Source: Pelagibius litoralis (lineage in GTDB: Bacteria > Pseudomonadota > Alphaproteobacteria > Kiloniellales > DSM-21159). Taken from it: DNA of 64,000 nt. The notes under the pieces are model-generated. The model made no database searches, was not told the origin of the DNA, and saw only the letters and a list, made by a program, of their open reading frames with translations. The stretch is taken from assembly GCA_029287455.1 (NCBI GenBank), contig JARFRB010000136.1, positions 1-64,000 on the forward strand, written 5' to 3'. The translations under genes and the position numbers were made by a program. Shown piece after piece: positions 46,255 through 57,206 of this stretch. The stretch's first letter is position 1. The number at the start of each line of letters is the position of its first letter.

Positions 46255-46899
46255 TTAGCCGGTCGAGGCCGTGATGCTTCTGGGCTGTTTGGCGCCCGGC
46301 CCGCGGTCGCCGGCAAGCATGGCGTAGAGCACGTGGTCCTGCCAGCGACCGTCAATGCGCAGGTACTGCCGGGCATAGCCTTCCTGGCTGAATCCGGCTT
46401 TCTCCAGAAGGGCGCGGCTCGGGGTGTTGTGGGGCAGGCAGGCCGCCTCCAGCCGGTGCAGCCCGAGGCCGTCGAAGCAATAGGTCACCAGCGCCTGCAA
46501 GGCCTCGGTCATGTAGCCGTGGCGCGCATGACGCTCGCCGATCCAATAGCCGAGGCTCGCGGACTGCGCCACGCCACGCCTGAGATTGGACACGGAGATC
46601 CCGCCCAAGAGGTCGCCTTCGCCCCCCTCGCCCCGCCGGTCGAAGATGAAATAGGCATGGCCGGAGCCGTGACGCGCTTCGATCGAGTACTGCCGCAAGC
46701 GGCGGCGGAAGGAGGCGCGCGTCAATGCGTCGTAGGGCCAGACCGGCTCCCAGGGTTTCAGGAAGTCCCGGCTCTCCAGCCTGAGATCCGCCCAGGCCCG
46801 CCAATCCTTGGATTGCGGCGGGCGCAGCAACACCCGGCCCTGCTGTAGCACTACGTCCCGGCCCACCGCCGCCCGGAAAGGAGAGACCAGGAGAGACAT
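46255..46899 (-). CDS. GNAT acetyltransferase, RimJ/RimL type
   Basis: 214-residue N-acetyltransferase using acetyl-CoA. It carries GRVLLRPPQSKDWRAWADLR (about 21-40), the beta-bulge YWIGERHARHGYMTEALQAL (about 118-137) with the Q/RxxGxG/A-type loop, and LEAACLPHNTPSRALLEKAGF with Asn and Ser of motif B. By similarity it acetylates the N-terminal amine of a ribosomal or other protein. The acceptor cannot be stated. It lies 11 bases downstream of the M16 peptidase gene on the same strand, so it is last in thrC-M16-GNAT, a common alphaproteobacterial order. Confidence 0.9.
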   Translation of the reverse strand: MSLLVSPFRAAVGRDVVLQQGRVLLRPPQSKDWRAWADLRLESRDFLKPWEPVWPYDALTRASFRRRLRQYSIEARHGSGHAYFIFDRRGEGGEGDLLGGISVSNLRRGVAQSASLGYWIGERHARHGYMTEALQALVTYCFDGLGLHRLEAACLPHNTPSRALLEKAGFSQEGYARQYLRIDGRWQDHVLYAMLAGDRGPGAKQPRSITASTG

Positions 46900-46910
46900 C
46901 GCGGACGCCC

Positions 46911-48236
46911 TTAGCCCGCGCCGCGCACGGCAGCGCCCGAAGCGCTCGTGCCCAAGCCGGCCGTGCCCAAGCCAGCCGTGCCAAGCCGGGCCGCCACGGA
47001 ATCGAGCCGCTCAACCGGGGCGATCTTCCCGAGGCTCGCGAGGGTTGGCGGACTGTCGAGCAAGCCCCGCGCGAAGCGCTCGACGGCTTCGCCGTCCACC
47101 GCTTCGATCCGCTCAACGATTTCCGAGGTGTCCAGTACCCGCCCATGCACCAGAAGCTGGTTGGCCAAGGATTCACAACGGCTGGAGCTGCGCTCCCGGC
47201 TCATCAGGATGCTGGCCTTTAGCTGCGCCTTGGCCCGGTCGAGTTCCGCCCCCTGCAGACCCTTAACGCCGACCTCTCCAAACTGCTCGCAGATCACGGG
47301 GAGCAGTTCCCCCGCCTCAGCCTCGCCGCTGGCGGCGTAGACACCGAACAGGCCGCTGTCGCTATGGCTCGAGAGAAACGAGAAGATCGAGTAGACGAGC
47401 CCGCGCTTTTCCCGGACCTCCTGGAACAGCCGCGAGGACATGCCTCCGCCGAAGAGGGTCGAGAAGACCTGTCCGGCATAGTAGTCCGGATGGCCGAACC
47501 CAACAGCCTCGAAGCCAAGAATGACGTGGGCCTGCTCGAGGTCCCGCTCCTCGCGGAACTCGCCGCCGGTGTAATCGGGGGTGTCGCTTTCCGCCAGGCT
47601 GTGCTGCTTCAAGGAACCGAAGGCCTCGGCCGCCAGCGATACGAAGCGATCATGCTCGACCGCACCCGCCGCGGCCACGATGATGCGCTCCGCCCCGTAG
47701 CGCGGGCCCATGTAGTCGAGTAGCGCCTGGCGCGGCAAGCCCCGCACGATCTCCGCGCGGCCCAGAACCGGGCGGCCAAGCCCCTGCCCCGGATAAGCGA
47801 TCTCCTGGAAGTGGTCGAAGATGATGTCGTCCGGCGTATCGATGGCCTGACCGATCTCTTGCAGCACAACCGAGCGCTCGCGCCGCAGCTCGTCCTCGTC
47901 GAAGCGCGACTTCAAGAGAATGTCGGAGACGATATCCAGCGCCAATGGCATGTCTTCACTGAGAACCCGCGCGTAATAGGCGGTCGACTCCCGCCCGGTG
48001 TAGGCGTTGAGATGCCCGCCCACGTTCTCGATCTCCTCGGCGATGTCGCTGGCCGAGCGCCGTTCCGTGCCCTTGAAGTTCATGTGCTCCAAGAGGTGGG
48101 CAACGCCGTTCACCTCCGCCGGTTCATGGCGCGTGCCGACCCCCACCCAAGCGCCCAGGGAGACGGTTTCGACACCGGCCATGCTATCGGTCGCGACGGT
48201 CAAGCCATTGTCGAGTTGCGTGATCCTGGTGGTCAT
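46911..48236 (-). CDS. M16-family zinc peptidase (processing-peptidase-like)
   Basis: 441-residue inverzincin-type protease related to the beta subunit of the mitochondrial processing peptidase. The zinc motif HLLEH is at 47-51, and the distal Glu is in VVLQEIGQ near 120. GGHLNAYTGRESTAYYARVL and the RFARGLL region near 400 fit M16. The glycine-rich loop FGGGMSSRLFQEVREKRGLVY (about 265-285) is kept. The C-terminus has an added repeat (LGTAG-LGTAG-LGTSA) encoded by three 15-base units. Its ATG overlaps the thrC stop (ATGA, 48233-48236). It lacks a signal peptide, so it is probably cytosolic. Confidence 0.93.
   Translation of the reverse strand: MTTRITQLDNGLTVATDSMAGVETVSLGAWVGVGTRHEPAEVNGVAHLLEHMNFKGTERRSASDIAEEIENVGGHLNAYTGRESTAYYARVLSEDMPLALDIVSDILLKSRFDEDELRRERSVVLQEIGQAIDTPDDIIFDHFQEIAYPGQGLGRPVLGRAEIVRGLPRQALLDYMGPRYGAERIIVAAAGAVEHDRFVSLAAEAFGSLKQHSLAESDTPDYTGGEFREERDLEQAHVILGFEAVGFGHPDYYAGQVFSTLFGGGMSSRLFQEVREKRGLVYSIFSFLSSHSDSGLFGVYAASGEAEAGELLPVICEQFGEVGVKGLQGAELDRAKAQLKASILMSRERSSSRCESLANQLLVHGRVLDTSEIVERIEAVDGEAVERFARGLLDSPPTLASLGKIAPVERLDSVAARLGTAGLGTAGLGTSASGAAVRGAG
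46948..46992. repeat. Three 15-base tandem repeats at the 3' end of the M16 gene
   Basis: GTGCCCAAGCCGGCC (46948-46962), GTGCCCAAGCCAGCC (46963-46977) and a shifted third copy (46978-46992). On the minus strand they encode the LGTAG-type tail of the peptidase. Copy number may vary between strains by slippage. Confidence 0.7.
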
Positions 48237-49642
48237 GCTGCGGCCCCCTTGATCCGCGCGGACTTGCGGACCTCGGCCTTCAAGAGTTCGACATCCTTGG
48301 GGATGACGCCGTAGCGCTCCTCCCGGTCGTATAGGTCGGCCAAGAACGGCGGCAGGTCCGGGCGCACTCCCGTCGCCTGCTCCACCGCGTCGGGGAACTT
48401 CGCCGGGTGCGCGGTGGCCAGCGTGATGGTCGGCGCCGCGCCCTTGGGCGCCTTGGCCCGCGCCGCCGCCGTCCCGACGGCGGTGTGCGGATCGATCAGC
48501 TCCCCGGTCTCGCGCCAGACCCGCGCGATTTCCGCCAAGGTCCCCGCGTCGTCCAGCCGGAAGCCTTCGAAGAGCTCAAGGGCCGCGCGCCAGCGCGCCT
48601 GACCGATATCAAGCCGGCCGGAATCCCGAAACGTCTTCATCGCCTGCGCCACCGCGCCACCTTCCCGGTCGTAAAGATCAAAAAGCAACCTCTCGAAATT
48701 ACTGGAAATTTGAATGTCCATCGATGGCGACAAAGTGGGTGTCACACCCTCCATCGACATGGCCCCACTCGCGAAGAAGCGGGTCAGAATGTCGTTAGCA
48801 TTGGAGGCAACGAGGAATCCTTCGATCGGCAAACCCATCTGGCAGGCGCCATAGCCCGCGAACACATTGCCGAAATTCCCGGTGGGCACCGTGAAGCGGA
48901 CCGCACGTTCCGGCGCGCCAATGGCCAGGGCGGCGGCGGCATAGTAGACGATCTGCGCCATGACCCGCGCCCAGTTGATGGAATTCACCGCAGACAGCGA
49001 AACCTCGTCGCGGAAGTCCTGGTCGGCGAAAAGCGCCTTCACCAGGTCCTGACAATCGTCGAAGGTGCCCTCGACCGCCAAGTTGTGCACGTTGTCCGCC
49101 TGAACGGCCGTCATCTGCCTGCGCTGCACCTCGGAAGTGCGGCCCTTGGGGTGCAGAATGAAGATATCCACCCGCTCCCGGTCCCGGCAGGCCTCAATGG
49201 CGGCGGAACCGGTATCGCCCGAGGTTGCCCCGACGATGGTTATCCTTTGGCCGCGCGCCTCCAGCACCGCATCGAAGAGCTGGCCGAGCAACTGCATGGC
49301 CACGTCCTTGAAGGCCAGCGTGGGGCCGTGAAACAGCTCCATGAGCCATTGGCTGGAATCGAGCTGCTTCAGGGGGACGACGGCCGGGTGCCGGAAACCG
49401 GCGTAGGCCTGGGAGACCAAGGCGTCGAACTTGCTCTCAACCGCCGATCCGGCAATGAAGGGGCGCATCACCCGGGCCGCTAGCTCCGCGTAGGGCAGCC
49501 CGGCCATTCCCTTCCAATCCTCGCCCGAGACGGCCGGCCAGCTTCGTGGCACATAAAGCCCCCTGTCGCGCGCCAAGCCAGTCAGCAGCACATCGTCGAA
49601 GCCGAGGGCCGGCGCGGCACCGCGGGTGGAAACATACTCCAT
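48233..49642 (-). CDS. thrC: Threonine synthase
   Basis: 469-residue PLP enzyme converting O-phosphohomoserine to threonine. The start MEYVSTRGAAPALGFDDVLL is the class typical of proteobacteria and yeast. PLP Lys112 is in FHGPTLAFKDVAMQLLGQ. ATSGDTGSAAIEACR (about 143-157) is the phosphate-binding loop. VPTGNFGNVFAGYGA and FPRNFERLLF-like ISSNFERLLF are also seen. It uses the product of ThrB (36-37 kb). It is coupled by ATGA to the M16 gene downstream. 106 bases separate it from the M32 peptidase gene upstream. Confidence 0.97.
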   Translation of the reverse strand: MEYVSTRGAAPALGFDDVLLTGLARDRGLYVPRSWPAVSGEDWKGMAGLPYAELAARVMRPFIAGSAVESKFDALVSQAYAGFRHPAVVPLKQLDSSQWLMELFHGPTLAFKDVAMQLLGQLFDAVLEARGQRITIVGATSGDTGSAAIEACRDRERVDIFILHPKGRTSEVQRRQMTAVQADNVHNLAVEGTFDDCQDLVKALFADQDFRDEVSLSAVNSINWARVMAQIVYYAAAALAIGAPERAVRFTVPTGNFGNVFAGYGACQMGLPIEGFLVASNANDILTRFFASGAMSMEGVTPTLSPSMDIQISSNFERLLFDLYDREGGAVAQAMKTFRDSGRLDIGQARWRAALELFEGFRLDDAGTLAEIARVWRETGELIDPHTAVGTAAARAKAPKGAAPTITLATAHPAKFPDAVEQATGVRPDLPPFLADLYDREERYGVIPKDVELLKAEVRKSARIKGAAA

Positions 49643-49748
49643 CGAGACTTCTTGGCCCTTTAAGTCGGCTGCGGGGGAGACAATCTAGACGCCCCCTTCC
49701 GCCACGGCAAGAAAGAGGGGGGCGAGAACGCGGGAAGACGCACCCCGG

Positions 49749-51239
49749 TCATGGCAAATAGCGGGCCTTTAAATGAGCCTCGAAAACTTTCGGATCCAAA
49801 GGCTGGCCGGTGGCTTGACTCAAAAGTTCGTCCACTGTCCAGCGCGAGGCCTGGCTGTGCACTTCGTCGCGCAGCCACTCCATCAAGGGCGCGAAATCCC
49901 CTTTCGCGACTCCGCTGGGGATCTCCGGCCGCGCTGCCTTGGCGGCGGCGAAGAGCTGTGCCGCGGTCATGGCGCCCAGGGTATAGGTCGGGAAATAGCC
50001 CCAGGCGCCGTCGTACCAGTGAATATCCTGCAGGCACCCAAGACGGTCATCCGGCGGGACGATGCCCAGAAGTGCCTTCATCCCCGCACCCCAGGCCTCG
50101 GGAAGCTCCGCGAGTTCCAATTCTCCGCCAATCAACGCCTTTTCCAGGCGGTAGCGCAGGATCACGTGAGCCGGATAGGTAACCTCGTCGGCGTCGACCC
50201 GGATGAAACCCGGCTCGACACGGTTATAGAGTGCCAGCAGGTTATCTGGCTCCCAGGCCGGCCCCTCGCCACCGAAGGCGGAACGAGCGAGCGGGGCCAT
50301 GAAGTCGATGAACTCCCGGCTGCGGCAGGCTTGCATTTCCACCAGGAGGGACTGGCTTTCGTGCATCGCCATGCCGCGCGCAGTCCCCACCGGCTGAAGC
50401 CGCCAATCCTTTGGCAAGCCACGCTCGTAGAGCGCGTGCCCGGTCTCGTGCAGCACCCCCATCATCGCGGTGGTGAAGTCCGCCTCGTCGTAGCGGGTTG
50501 TAATACGGACATCCTCCGGCACACCACCGCAGAAGGGATGCACGGAAGTATCCAAACGCCCGTGCTGGAAGTCGAAGCCCACCGCCTGCATCAGGGTCTT
50601 TGCCAGCGCCATCTGCTTTTCCACCGGAAACGGGCCCTCCGGAGCGATGGGGGCCGGGCGGCTTGCCTGACGCTCCATCACCTCACCCAGGAAGCCGGGC
50701 AAGAAAGCAGCAAGTTCGTCGAAGATGCCATCGATGCGCGCGGAGCTTTCGCCGGGCTCATACTCGTCCAGCAAGGCGTCGTAGGGCGGCACCCCCAGTT
50801 TCTCGGCCTTTGCCTGGGCGGCTTCGCGCACAAGCGTCAAGACTTCGCTCAGCGCCGGAAGCACCATGGCGAAGTCCGCAGCCGGGCGGGCCACGCGCCA
50901 GGTCATCTCGCAGCGCTTGGCCGCGCGGGACAGCGCTTCCACCAACTGGGCGTCCAGGGCGGTTGCATGCAGCCAGGACCGCCGCATCTCCGCCAGGTTG
51001 GCCCGCTGCCAGGCATCCAGTTCCGCCCGTTCGTCGGATGCCTGATCCAAAAGCTCCGCCAGCTCGGGTGCCGCCAGCAACTCATGGCAAGTCACACTGA
51101 GCGCCGCCAGCTGCTCCGTCCGGGCCGCGGCCCCACCGGGCGGCATCATCGCGGACATATCCCACGACAGCATGCCAGCCGCTTCCTGCAAGGCGGCGAG
51201 ACGGCGAAAACGGCTTTCCAGTTGTTGGTAGGCGGACAT
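49749..51239 (-). CDS. M32-family metallocarboxypeptidase
   Basis: 496-residue zinc carboxypeptidase of the thermostable carboxypeptidase 1 family, which removes C-terminal residues from peptides. The zinc motif HETGH is at 264-268 in GVLHETGHALYE, with MAMHESQSLLVEMQ (about 290-303) giving the downstream Glu. The HPFCGG (about 234) and TRYDEADF blocks, and IHWYDGAWGYFPTY near 440, are M32 signatures. It has no signal peptide and is probably cytosolic. It is on the same strand as thrC. Its start is divergent from the small gene at 51358. Confidence 0.95.
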   Translation of the reverse strand: MSAYQQLESRFRRLAALQEAAGMLSWDMSAMMPPGGAAARTEQLAALSVTCHELLAAPELAELLDQASDERAELDAWQRANLAEMRRSWLHATALDAQLVEALSRAAKRCEMTWRVARPAADFAMVLPALSEVLTLVREAAQAKAEKLGVPPYDALLDEYEPGESSARIDGIFDELAAFLPGFLGEVMERQASRPAPIAPEGPFPVEKQMALAKTLMQAVGFDFQHGRLDTSVHPFCGGVPEDVRITTRYDEADFTTAMMGVLHETGHALYERGLPKDWRLQPVGTARGMAMHESQSLLVEMQACRSREFIDFMAPLARSAFGGEGPAWEPDNLLALYNRVEPGFIRVDADEVTYPAHVILRYRLEKALIGGELELAELPEAWGAGMKALLGIVPPDDRLGCLQDIHWYDGAWGYFPTYTLGAMTAAQLFAAAKAARPEIPSGVAKGDFAPLMEWLRDEVHSQASRWTVDELLSQATGQPLDPKVFEAHLKARYLP

Positions 51240-51357
51240 TAAACGGTTCCCATGAAGCTTCCGGCTGCGCGAACTGCGTCTTTCCCATATAAGGCCTTGG
51301 AGTGCCCTTCGGCTAGATGGCGATTGGGGGCGGGGGCCGAACGACGGAGCAACGAAA

Positions 51358-51855
51358 ATGGCGGCACGGAAAAAGGCTGGAGCGATTCCCGAGTCGGGCT
51401 CACCACCCTTGGCGGCCTACGGGATGAATAAGCCGCTGGCAAGCGTCTTCATTGTGATCCTCGCCGGTATTCTGGGCTTCGGGTCTTGGCGCATGCTCAC
51501 GGACGGCCTGCGCAATTCTGAGGCTATGCTCGCCATGGGCCTGTTGATGGGTGCGGCCTGTTACTTGGGCTGGTGGGTCCTGCGCGACCTGCGCTTCAAA
51601 GGCCCCATTCTGACTCTCGAACGCGATGGGCTGCGCGACATCCGGCGCGGTGGCGACATTATCCCTTGGACGGATATCGAAGACGCGGTCGCCAAACGCC
51701 GGGGGGTGATGAGCGGCAACGGCATCCGCCTGCTGTTAACCAGCGGCGAGCGCGTCGATATCGAGATGTATCTACTAAGTGGAAGCCCGGGCGAGGCTTT
51801 GGAGATCATCCACGAGAAGATCCGCCGCGGCCCCGGAAAACGAAAATCCCAGTGA
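51358..51855 (+). CDS. Unrecognised two-helix membrane protein with PH-like C-terminal part
   Basis: 165 residues; the start is ATG 51358, with a later in-frame ATG at MNKPLASVF. Two membrane helices lie at about 29-48 and 58-77 (LASVFIVILAGILGFGSW, AMLAMGLLMGAACYLGWW). The soluble C-terminal half begins ILTLERDGLRDIRRGGDIIPWTDIEDA, given here as residues 87-113, a beta pattern like that of STM3941/PH-type small bacterial proteins. No catalytic motif is seen. Its last 50 bases overlap the end of the convergent surf1 gene. The function is unknown. Confidence 0.75.
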   Translation: MAARKKAGAIPESGSPPLAAYGMNKPLASVFIVILAGILGFGSWRMLTDGLRNSEAMLAMGLLMGAACYLGWWVLRDLRFKGPILTLERDGLRDIRRGGDIIPWTDIEDAVAKRRGVMSGNGIRLLLTSGERVDIEMYLLSGSPGEALEIIHEKIRRGPGKRKSQ

Positions 51856-52540
51856 TCGCAACCAGGATCGCCGCCAAGGAGAACCAGGTTAGGGCGTACT
51901 GCAGGTGATCGTTCCGGAGCTCCGCGCCGGTCACCCTGCCCAAGGGATAGGCGCCCGGATGCTGATCCGGAAGGGCCACAAGATAGAGCTCGGTTACAGG
52001 ATTCGCCAAGTCCGCCGCGGCGACCATCGCGGGCAGGTCGGGCCAGATCCAAAGATTGCCGGCCGGATCGTTCTCGGGCTTCAGCCAGCTTGCGCCCTTC
52101 CATCCTCCGCTGCGCGCGATGCCGATCTGCACGGCCTCTCCCTCTAGCCGCGCGTCTTCCCTGGCGCGCGTGTCCTTGGCCGAAGGCGGCACCCAGCCGC
52201 GATTGATCAGGATCTCGCGTCCGTCGTCGAGCCTGAAGGGGGTGACCAGCTCGAAGCCGCTGGCGCCTTCGTGGGTGCGCGCGCCCAGAAAGAGCTCTCG
52301 ATCGTTGAGATAGCTGCCAGTCGCCCGGATCTTGCGGAACTCGAGGGCCTCTTGGTCCAGCGCCCCTTCCGGCAACGCGATGGCTTCAGCATCACCCCGT
52401 TCTGCCAGCCGGTCGATCAGACCGCGCTTCCACTCCAGGCGGTCGAGTTGCCAGAAGCCCAAGGCCAGCAGAATGCAGAAAGCGGGAACCGCGGCGACGA
52501 GCGCCCAGACTCGCCGGCGCCGCCCCGCACGCTCAGTCAT
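51806..52540 (-). CDS. surf1: SURF1-family cytochrome oxidase assembly factor
   Basis: 244-residue inner-membrane protein helping heme a insertion into oxidase subunit I. It has the usual two-helix layout: an N-terminal helix (about 10-32) and a C-terminal helix (about 218-236) flanking a periplasmic domain. FWQLDRLEWKRGLI (about 28-41) and ILINRGWVP (about 110) are SURF1 blocks, as is NDHLQYALTWFSLA near the end. It overlaps the DUF983 gene upstream by eight bases. It overlaps the convergent gene at its 3' end by 50 bases. It is last of the oxidase cluster. Confidence 0.93.
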   Translation of the reverse strand: MTERAGRRRRVWALVAAVPAFCILLALGFWQLDRLEWKRGLIDRLAERGDAEAIALPEGALDQEALEFRKIRATGSYLNDRELFLGARTHEGASGFELVTPFRLDDGREILINRGWVPPSAKDTRAREDARLEGEAVQIGIARSGGWKGASWLKPENDPAGNLWIWPDLPAMVAAADLANPVTELYLVALPDQHPGAYPLGRVTGAELRNDHLQYALTWFSLAAILVAITGIFVFRGRGGSSRG

Positions 52541-52922
52541 AGTGCTGGCTGCCGGAATCGCTGGCCCGGTGCTTGAATTGCAGGGCGATCAGTAGCGCCT
52601 TCAGGGGCCGCAGTAATGCGATTGAGCCGGCCAGTATGACCAAGGGCCACAGGGCTAAGTGCACCCAGTAGGGCGGGGCCGCGTAGGCCTCCAGCAGTAA
52701 GGCCGCAGGCACCACCAAAGCGCCGAGGATGAAGATAATGAAGACCGCCGGGCCGTCGCCACTGTCCGCCTTGCCAAGATCGAACCCGCAAGCGGGACAG
52801 CGGTCGGCGACGCTCAAGAAACCATCGAAGAGCGGACCTTTGCCGCAGGAGGGGCAGGTGCAGGTGAGCGCCGCGGTGAGCGGCGTCACACTTCGCCTAT
52901 AGCCGCCGCCGGCATCGCCCAT
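52533..52922 (-). CDS. DUF983 membrane protein of the oxidase cluster
   Basis: 129 residues from ATG 52922 (MGDAGGGYRRSVTPL); a start 14 codons earlier would run into ctaE. A zinc-ribbon-like set of two CxxC pairs, CTCPSCGKGPLF and DRCPACGFD, lies at about 19-47, followed by two membrane helices (about 58-78 and 85-105). DUF983 genes sit between ctaE and surf1 in many alphaproteobacteria, so a part in oxidase biogenesis is likely though unproven. It lies 10 bases after ctaE and overlaps surf1. Confidence 0.85.
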   Translation of the reverse strand: MGDAGGGYRRSVTPLTAALTCTCPSCGKGPLFDGFLSVADRCPACGFDLGKADSGDGPAVFIIFILGALVVPAALLLEAYAAPPYWVHLALWPLVILAGSIALLRPLKALLIALQFKHRASDSGSQHYD

Positions 52923-52932
52923 ATGGGTCGCC

Positions 52933-53769
52933 TTAGTGTGCCGTCCCCCCGGCGCCGGCAACATAGATGCACACGAAGAGGAACAGCCAGACCACGTCCA
53001 CGAAATGCCAATACCAGGCCGCCGCCTCGAACCCGAAATGGTGGTCGGGCGTAAAATGCCCGAGATACGCCCGGTAGAGGCAAACCGCCAGGAAGATCGT
53101 GCCGACGATCACGTGAAAACCGTGGAAGCCCGTCGCCATGAAGAAGGTCGAGGAGTAGATTCCGTCGGTGAATCCGAAGGCCGCGTGGCTGTATTCGTAG
53201 GCCTGCAGCGCCGTGAACAAGACGCCCAGAAACACTGTGAGGGCCAGGCCGCGCAGAACGCTGGTCCGGTCCCCTTCCCGCAGGGCGTGGTGCGCCCAGG
53301 TCACGGTGCAGCCGGACAGCAGCAAGATCAGGGTATTGAGGAAGGGCAACTCGAAGGGAGCGAAGGTGTCGACCCCGACCGGCGGCCAAACTCCGCCAGT
53401 TGCTTCGACCCGCTGGTACTGACGCGCTTCGTCCGTGAAGAGCGAGGCGTCGAAATAGGCCCAGAAGAAGGCTGCGAAAAACATCACCTCTGAGGCAATA
53501 AATAGCAGCATGCCGTAGCGCAGGCCGATCTGAACCACCGGCGTATGATGGCCCTGGAAGGTCGCTTCCTGCACCACCTGGCGCCACCAGCCGGCCATGG
53601 TGATCAGTACGAGCACAACGCCGATCGGCACCAGCCAAGGTGTAACATCGTGCATCAGGAAGACCAGGCCAACCGCGAGGGTCCCGGCCGCGAAGGCGCC
53701 GATCAGCGGCCATGCGCTGGGATCCACCAGATGGTAGGGATGGTTGGGTTTTGCGTGCGCTTCACTCAT
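52933..53769 (-). CDS. ctaE: Cytochrome c oxidase subunit III
   Basis: 278-residue, seven-helix subunit of the aa3-type oxidase. I start at [20 protein letters not shown], with AGGGG eight bases upstream, not 29 codons earlier inside ctaG's end. [17 protein letters not shown] (about 95-111) is the lipid-binding helix with the conserved Glu. [13 protein letters not shown] and [27 protein letters not shown] (about 180-206) are family blocks. [19 protein letters not shown] closes it. It lies between ctaG (4 bases) and the DUF983 gene (10 bases). Confidence 0.96.
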   Translation of the reverse strand: MSEAHAKPNHPYHLVDPSAWPLIGAFAAGTLAVGLVFLMHDVTPWLVPIGVVLVLITMAGWWRQVVQEATFQGHHTPVVQIGLRYGMLLFIASEVMFFAAFFWAYFDASLFTDEARQYQRVEATGGVWPPVGVDTFAPFELPFLNTLILLLSGCTVTWAHHALREGDRTSVLRGLALTVFLGVLFTALQAYEYSHAAFGFTDGIYSSTFFMATGFHGFHVIVGTIFLAVCLYRAYLGHFTPDHHFGFEAAAWYWHFVDVVWLFLFVCIYVAGAGGTAH

Positions 53770-53773
53770 CGGT

Positions 53774-54409
53774 TTATCCCCCTCGGCCGACGCTGGGCCG
53801 GTCACTGCCTTGGCTGGTTTGTACGCTGTCCGGAGCCTCCCCGCCATCTGGGCCATCGTCCGGAATATCGTCGAGATCCCTGAAGAAGGTGTAGGAGAGC
53901 GTGATCGTCGTCACTTCGGCCAGGTTGGGATCGTCCTCGATTGCCGGGTCGACAAAGAAGCTTACGCCCATAGCGACTTCCTGCCCCGATTCCAGGCGTC
54001 GTTCCTCGAAGCAGAAGCAGGCCACCTTGTTGAAGTACTGTCCCGCCTTGGCCGGCGTGACGTTGAAGGTCGCGGTGCCAACCGTCGCCGCCTCGGCCAG
54101 ATTGCGGGCCTTGTAGAAGACGAGGCCCTGCTCGCCCACGCGCAGGGCCACCTCACGCTCTTCCGGCATAAAGCGCCATGGCAGCTTGGGATCCACGTCT
54201 GCGTTGAAGCGCACTTTCACGAGGCGCGTGCCCTCCGCCACCGGTAGGGCCTCGGCCACCTGGGTCGTGCCCCCGAACCCTGTCACCTGGCAGAACAAGC
54301 GATAAAGCGGCACCGAGGCGAAGGCCAAGGCGCCCATACCCAGCACCAAGGCGCCAAGCACCACGGCCGTCCGTGCGTTCTTGCCCGTTCCTGTGCCAGC
54401 GTCACTCAT
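53774..54409 (-). CDS. ctaG: Cytochrome c oxidase assembly protein CtaG/Cox11
   Basis: 211-residue copper chaperone for the CuB site of subunit I. One N-terminal membrane helix (about 14-35) leads into [19 protein letters not shown]. The periplasmic beta domain carries the copper motif CFCF in [12 protein letters not shown] (about 130). VDPKLPWRF and MGVSFFVDP are typical. A longer Asp/Gly-rich C-terminal tail (last 25 residues) is unusual. It starts one base after the small CoxF-like gene and ends four bases before ctaE. Confidence 0.95.
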   Translation of the reverse strand: MSDAGTGTGKNARTAVVLGALVLGMGALAFASVPLYRLFCQVTGFGGTTQVAEALPVAEGTRLVKVRFNADVDPKLPWRFMPEEREVALRVGEQGLVFYKARNLAEAATVGTATFNVTPAKAGQYFNKVACFCFEERRLESGQEVAMGVSFFVDPAIEDDPNLAEVTTITLSYTFFRDLDDIPDDGPDGGEAPDSVQTSQGSDRPSVGRGG

Positions 54410-54410
54410 C

Positions 54411-54551
54411 TCAACCGCTCATTCGGATGATGGAGACGAAATAGACGATCACGATAAACGCGACCAAGACCGCCAAGACGGCCCAATTCTTTCCGCGCTT
54501 GGCCCGATGGACATCGCTATCCCCAACGCCCCGGCGCTCCTGCTTTGCCAT
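54411..54551 (-). CDS. CoxF-like small membrane protein
   Basis: 46 residues from ATG 54551: a basic, hydrophilic first half (MAKQERRGVGD) and one membrane helix (about 22-42, NWAVLAVLVAFIVIVYFVSI). Small single-helix proteins occur in this slot between ctaB and ctaG in many alphaproteobacteria and are called CoxF, with a presumed assembly or stability role. The tight spacing (5 bases after ctaB, 1 base before ctaG) supports it as a real gene. Confidence 0.78.
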   Translation of the reverse strand: MAKQERRGVGDSDVHRAKRGKNWAVLAVLVAFIVIVYFVSIIRMSG

Positions 54552-54556
54552 GGCGC

Positions 54557-55513
54557 TCAACCTCCCGCCCCCAAGGGAACAAGGCCCACGGTAATAAGAC
54601 CGGGCGAACGATCCACGATCATCAGCGCGAAAAGCAGGAAGAGATAGAGAATCGAATAGCCGAACATGCGCTTGGCGGGCCTGTCGTCCCCGTCGGGCGC
54701 CTTCAGGACTTTCCAGGCACATAAGACGAATAACAGCCCCAACACCACCGAAACCGCCGCGTACACCACGCCGGTCAGCCCCAAAAGGCTCGGCGCCACG
54801 GCGACCGGGAGCAACAAGAGGGTATAGATCAGCATCTGGCGCTTGGTCGCGCGCGCGCCCGCGACCACGGGCAGCATGGGCACGCCCACTCGAGCATAGT
54901 CCTTGCAGCTATAAAGCGCGAGTGCCCAAAAGTGGGGCGGGGTCCAGAGGAAGATCAGGAGGAAGAGCAGGATCGACTCGAGGCTGACTCCACCGGTCAT
55001 GGCGGCCCAGCCAATCATCGGCGGAAACGCGCCCGCCGCCCCGCCAATCACGATATTCTGCGGGGTGCGCCGCTTCAGCCACATCGTGTAGATACCGACG
55101 TAGAAAAAGATCGCGAAAGCGAGCAGCGTGGCCGCCGCCCAATTTACGGCCAGGCCCATCAGCATGACCGAGAAGATCGAGAGCACCACCCCGAACCCAA
55201 GCGCCTCGGACGGCGCCACCCGGCCCCTGGGGATCGGCCGGGCACAGGTCCGGGCCATTTCCGCGTCTATGTCCCGGTCGTACCACATGTTGATGGCACC
55301 CGAGGCACCGGCCCCCACGGTCAGGCAGAGCATGGCCACGCAAGCAAGGAAAGGATGCAGTTCGCCGGGCGCCACGATCATCCCAGCGAAACCGCTAAAG
55401 ACCACCAGGGTCATCACCCTGGGCTTCAAGAGGGCGAAGTAGTCCCGAACTTCGCCCTGCGCCGCGGCCGGCTGGGTTGTAGCTCCCGGAACGAAGATTG
55501 ACGTGTCGGTCAA
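54557..55513 (-). CDS. ctaB: Protoheme IX farnesyltransferase (heme O synthase)
   Basis: 318-residue, nine-helix UbiA-family prenyltransferase making heme O, the precursor of heme a for this oxidase. The first Asp-rich motif is [19 protein letters not shown] (about 75-93) and the second region is [16 protein letters not shown] (about 200-215). [17 protein letters not shown] (about 25-41) is the typical opening. It lies between ctaD (52 bases) and the CoxF-like gene. Confidence 0.95.
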   Translation of the reverse strand: MTDTSIFVPGATTQPAAAQGEVRDYFALLKPRVMTLVVFSGFAGMIVAPGELHPFLACVAMLCLTVGAGASGAINMWYDRDIDAEMARTCARPIPRGRVAPSEALGFGVVLSIFSVMLMGLAVNWAAATLLAFAIFFYVGIYTMWLKRRTPQNIVIGGAAGAFPPMIGWAAMTGGVSLESILLFLLIFLWTPPHFWALALYSCKDYARVGVPMLPVVAGARATKRQMLIYTLLLLPVAVAPSLLGLTGVVYAAVSVVLGLLFVLCAWKVLKAPDGDDRPAKRMFGYSILYLFLLFALMIVDRSPGLITVGLVPLGAGG

Positions 55514-55565
55514 ATCGAACAGCTTTCCTTACTGGTGCCGCCTGTTCCCCCCGAGGGGGGAACGC

Positions 55566-57206
<1,641 letters not shown>

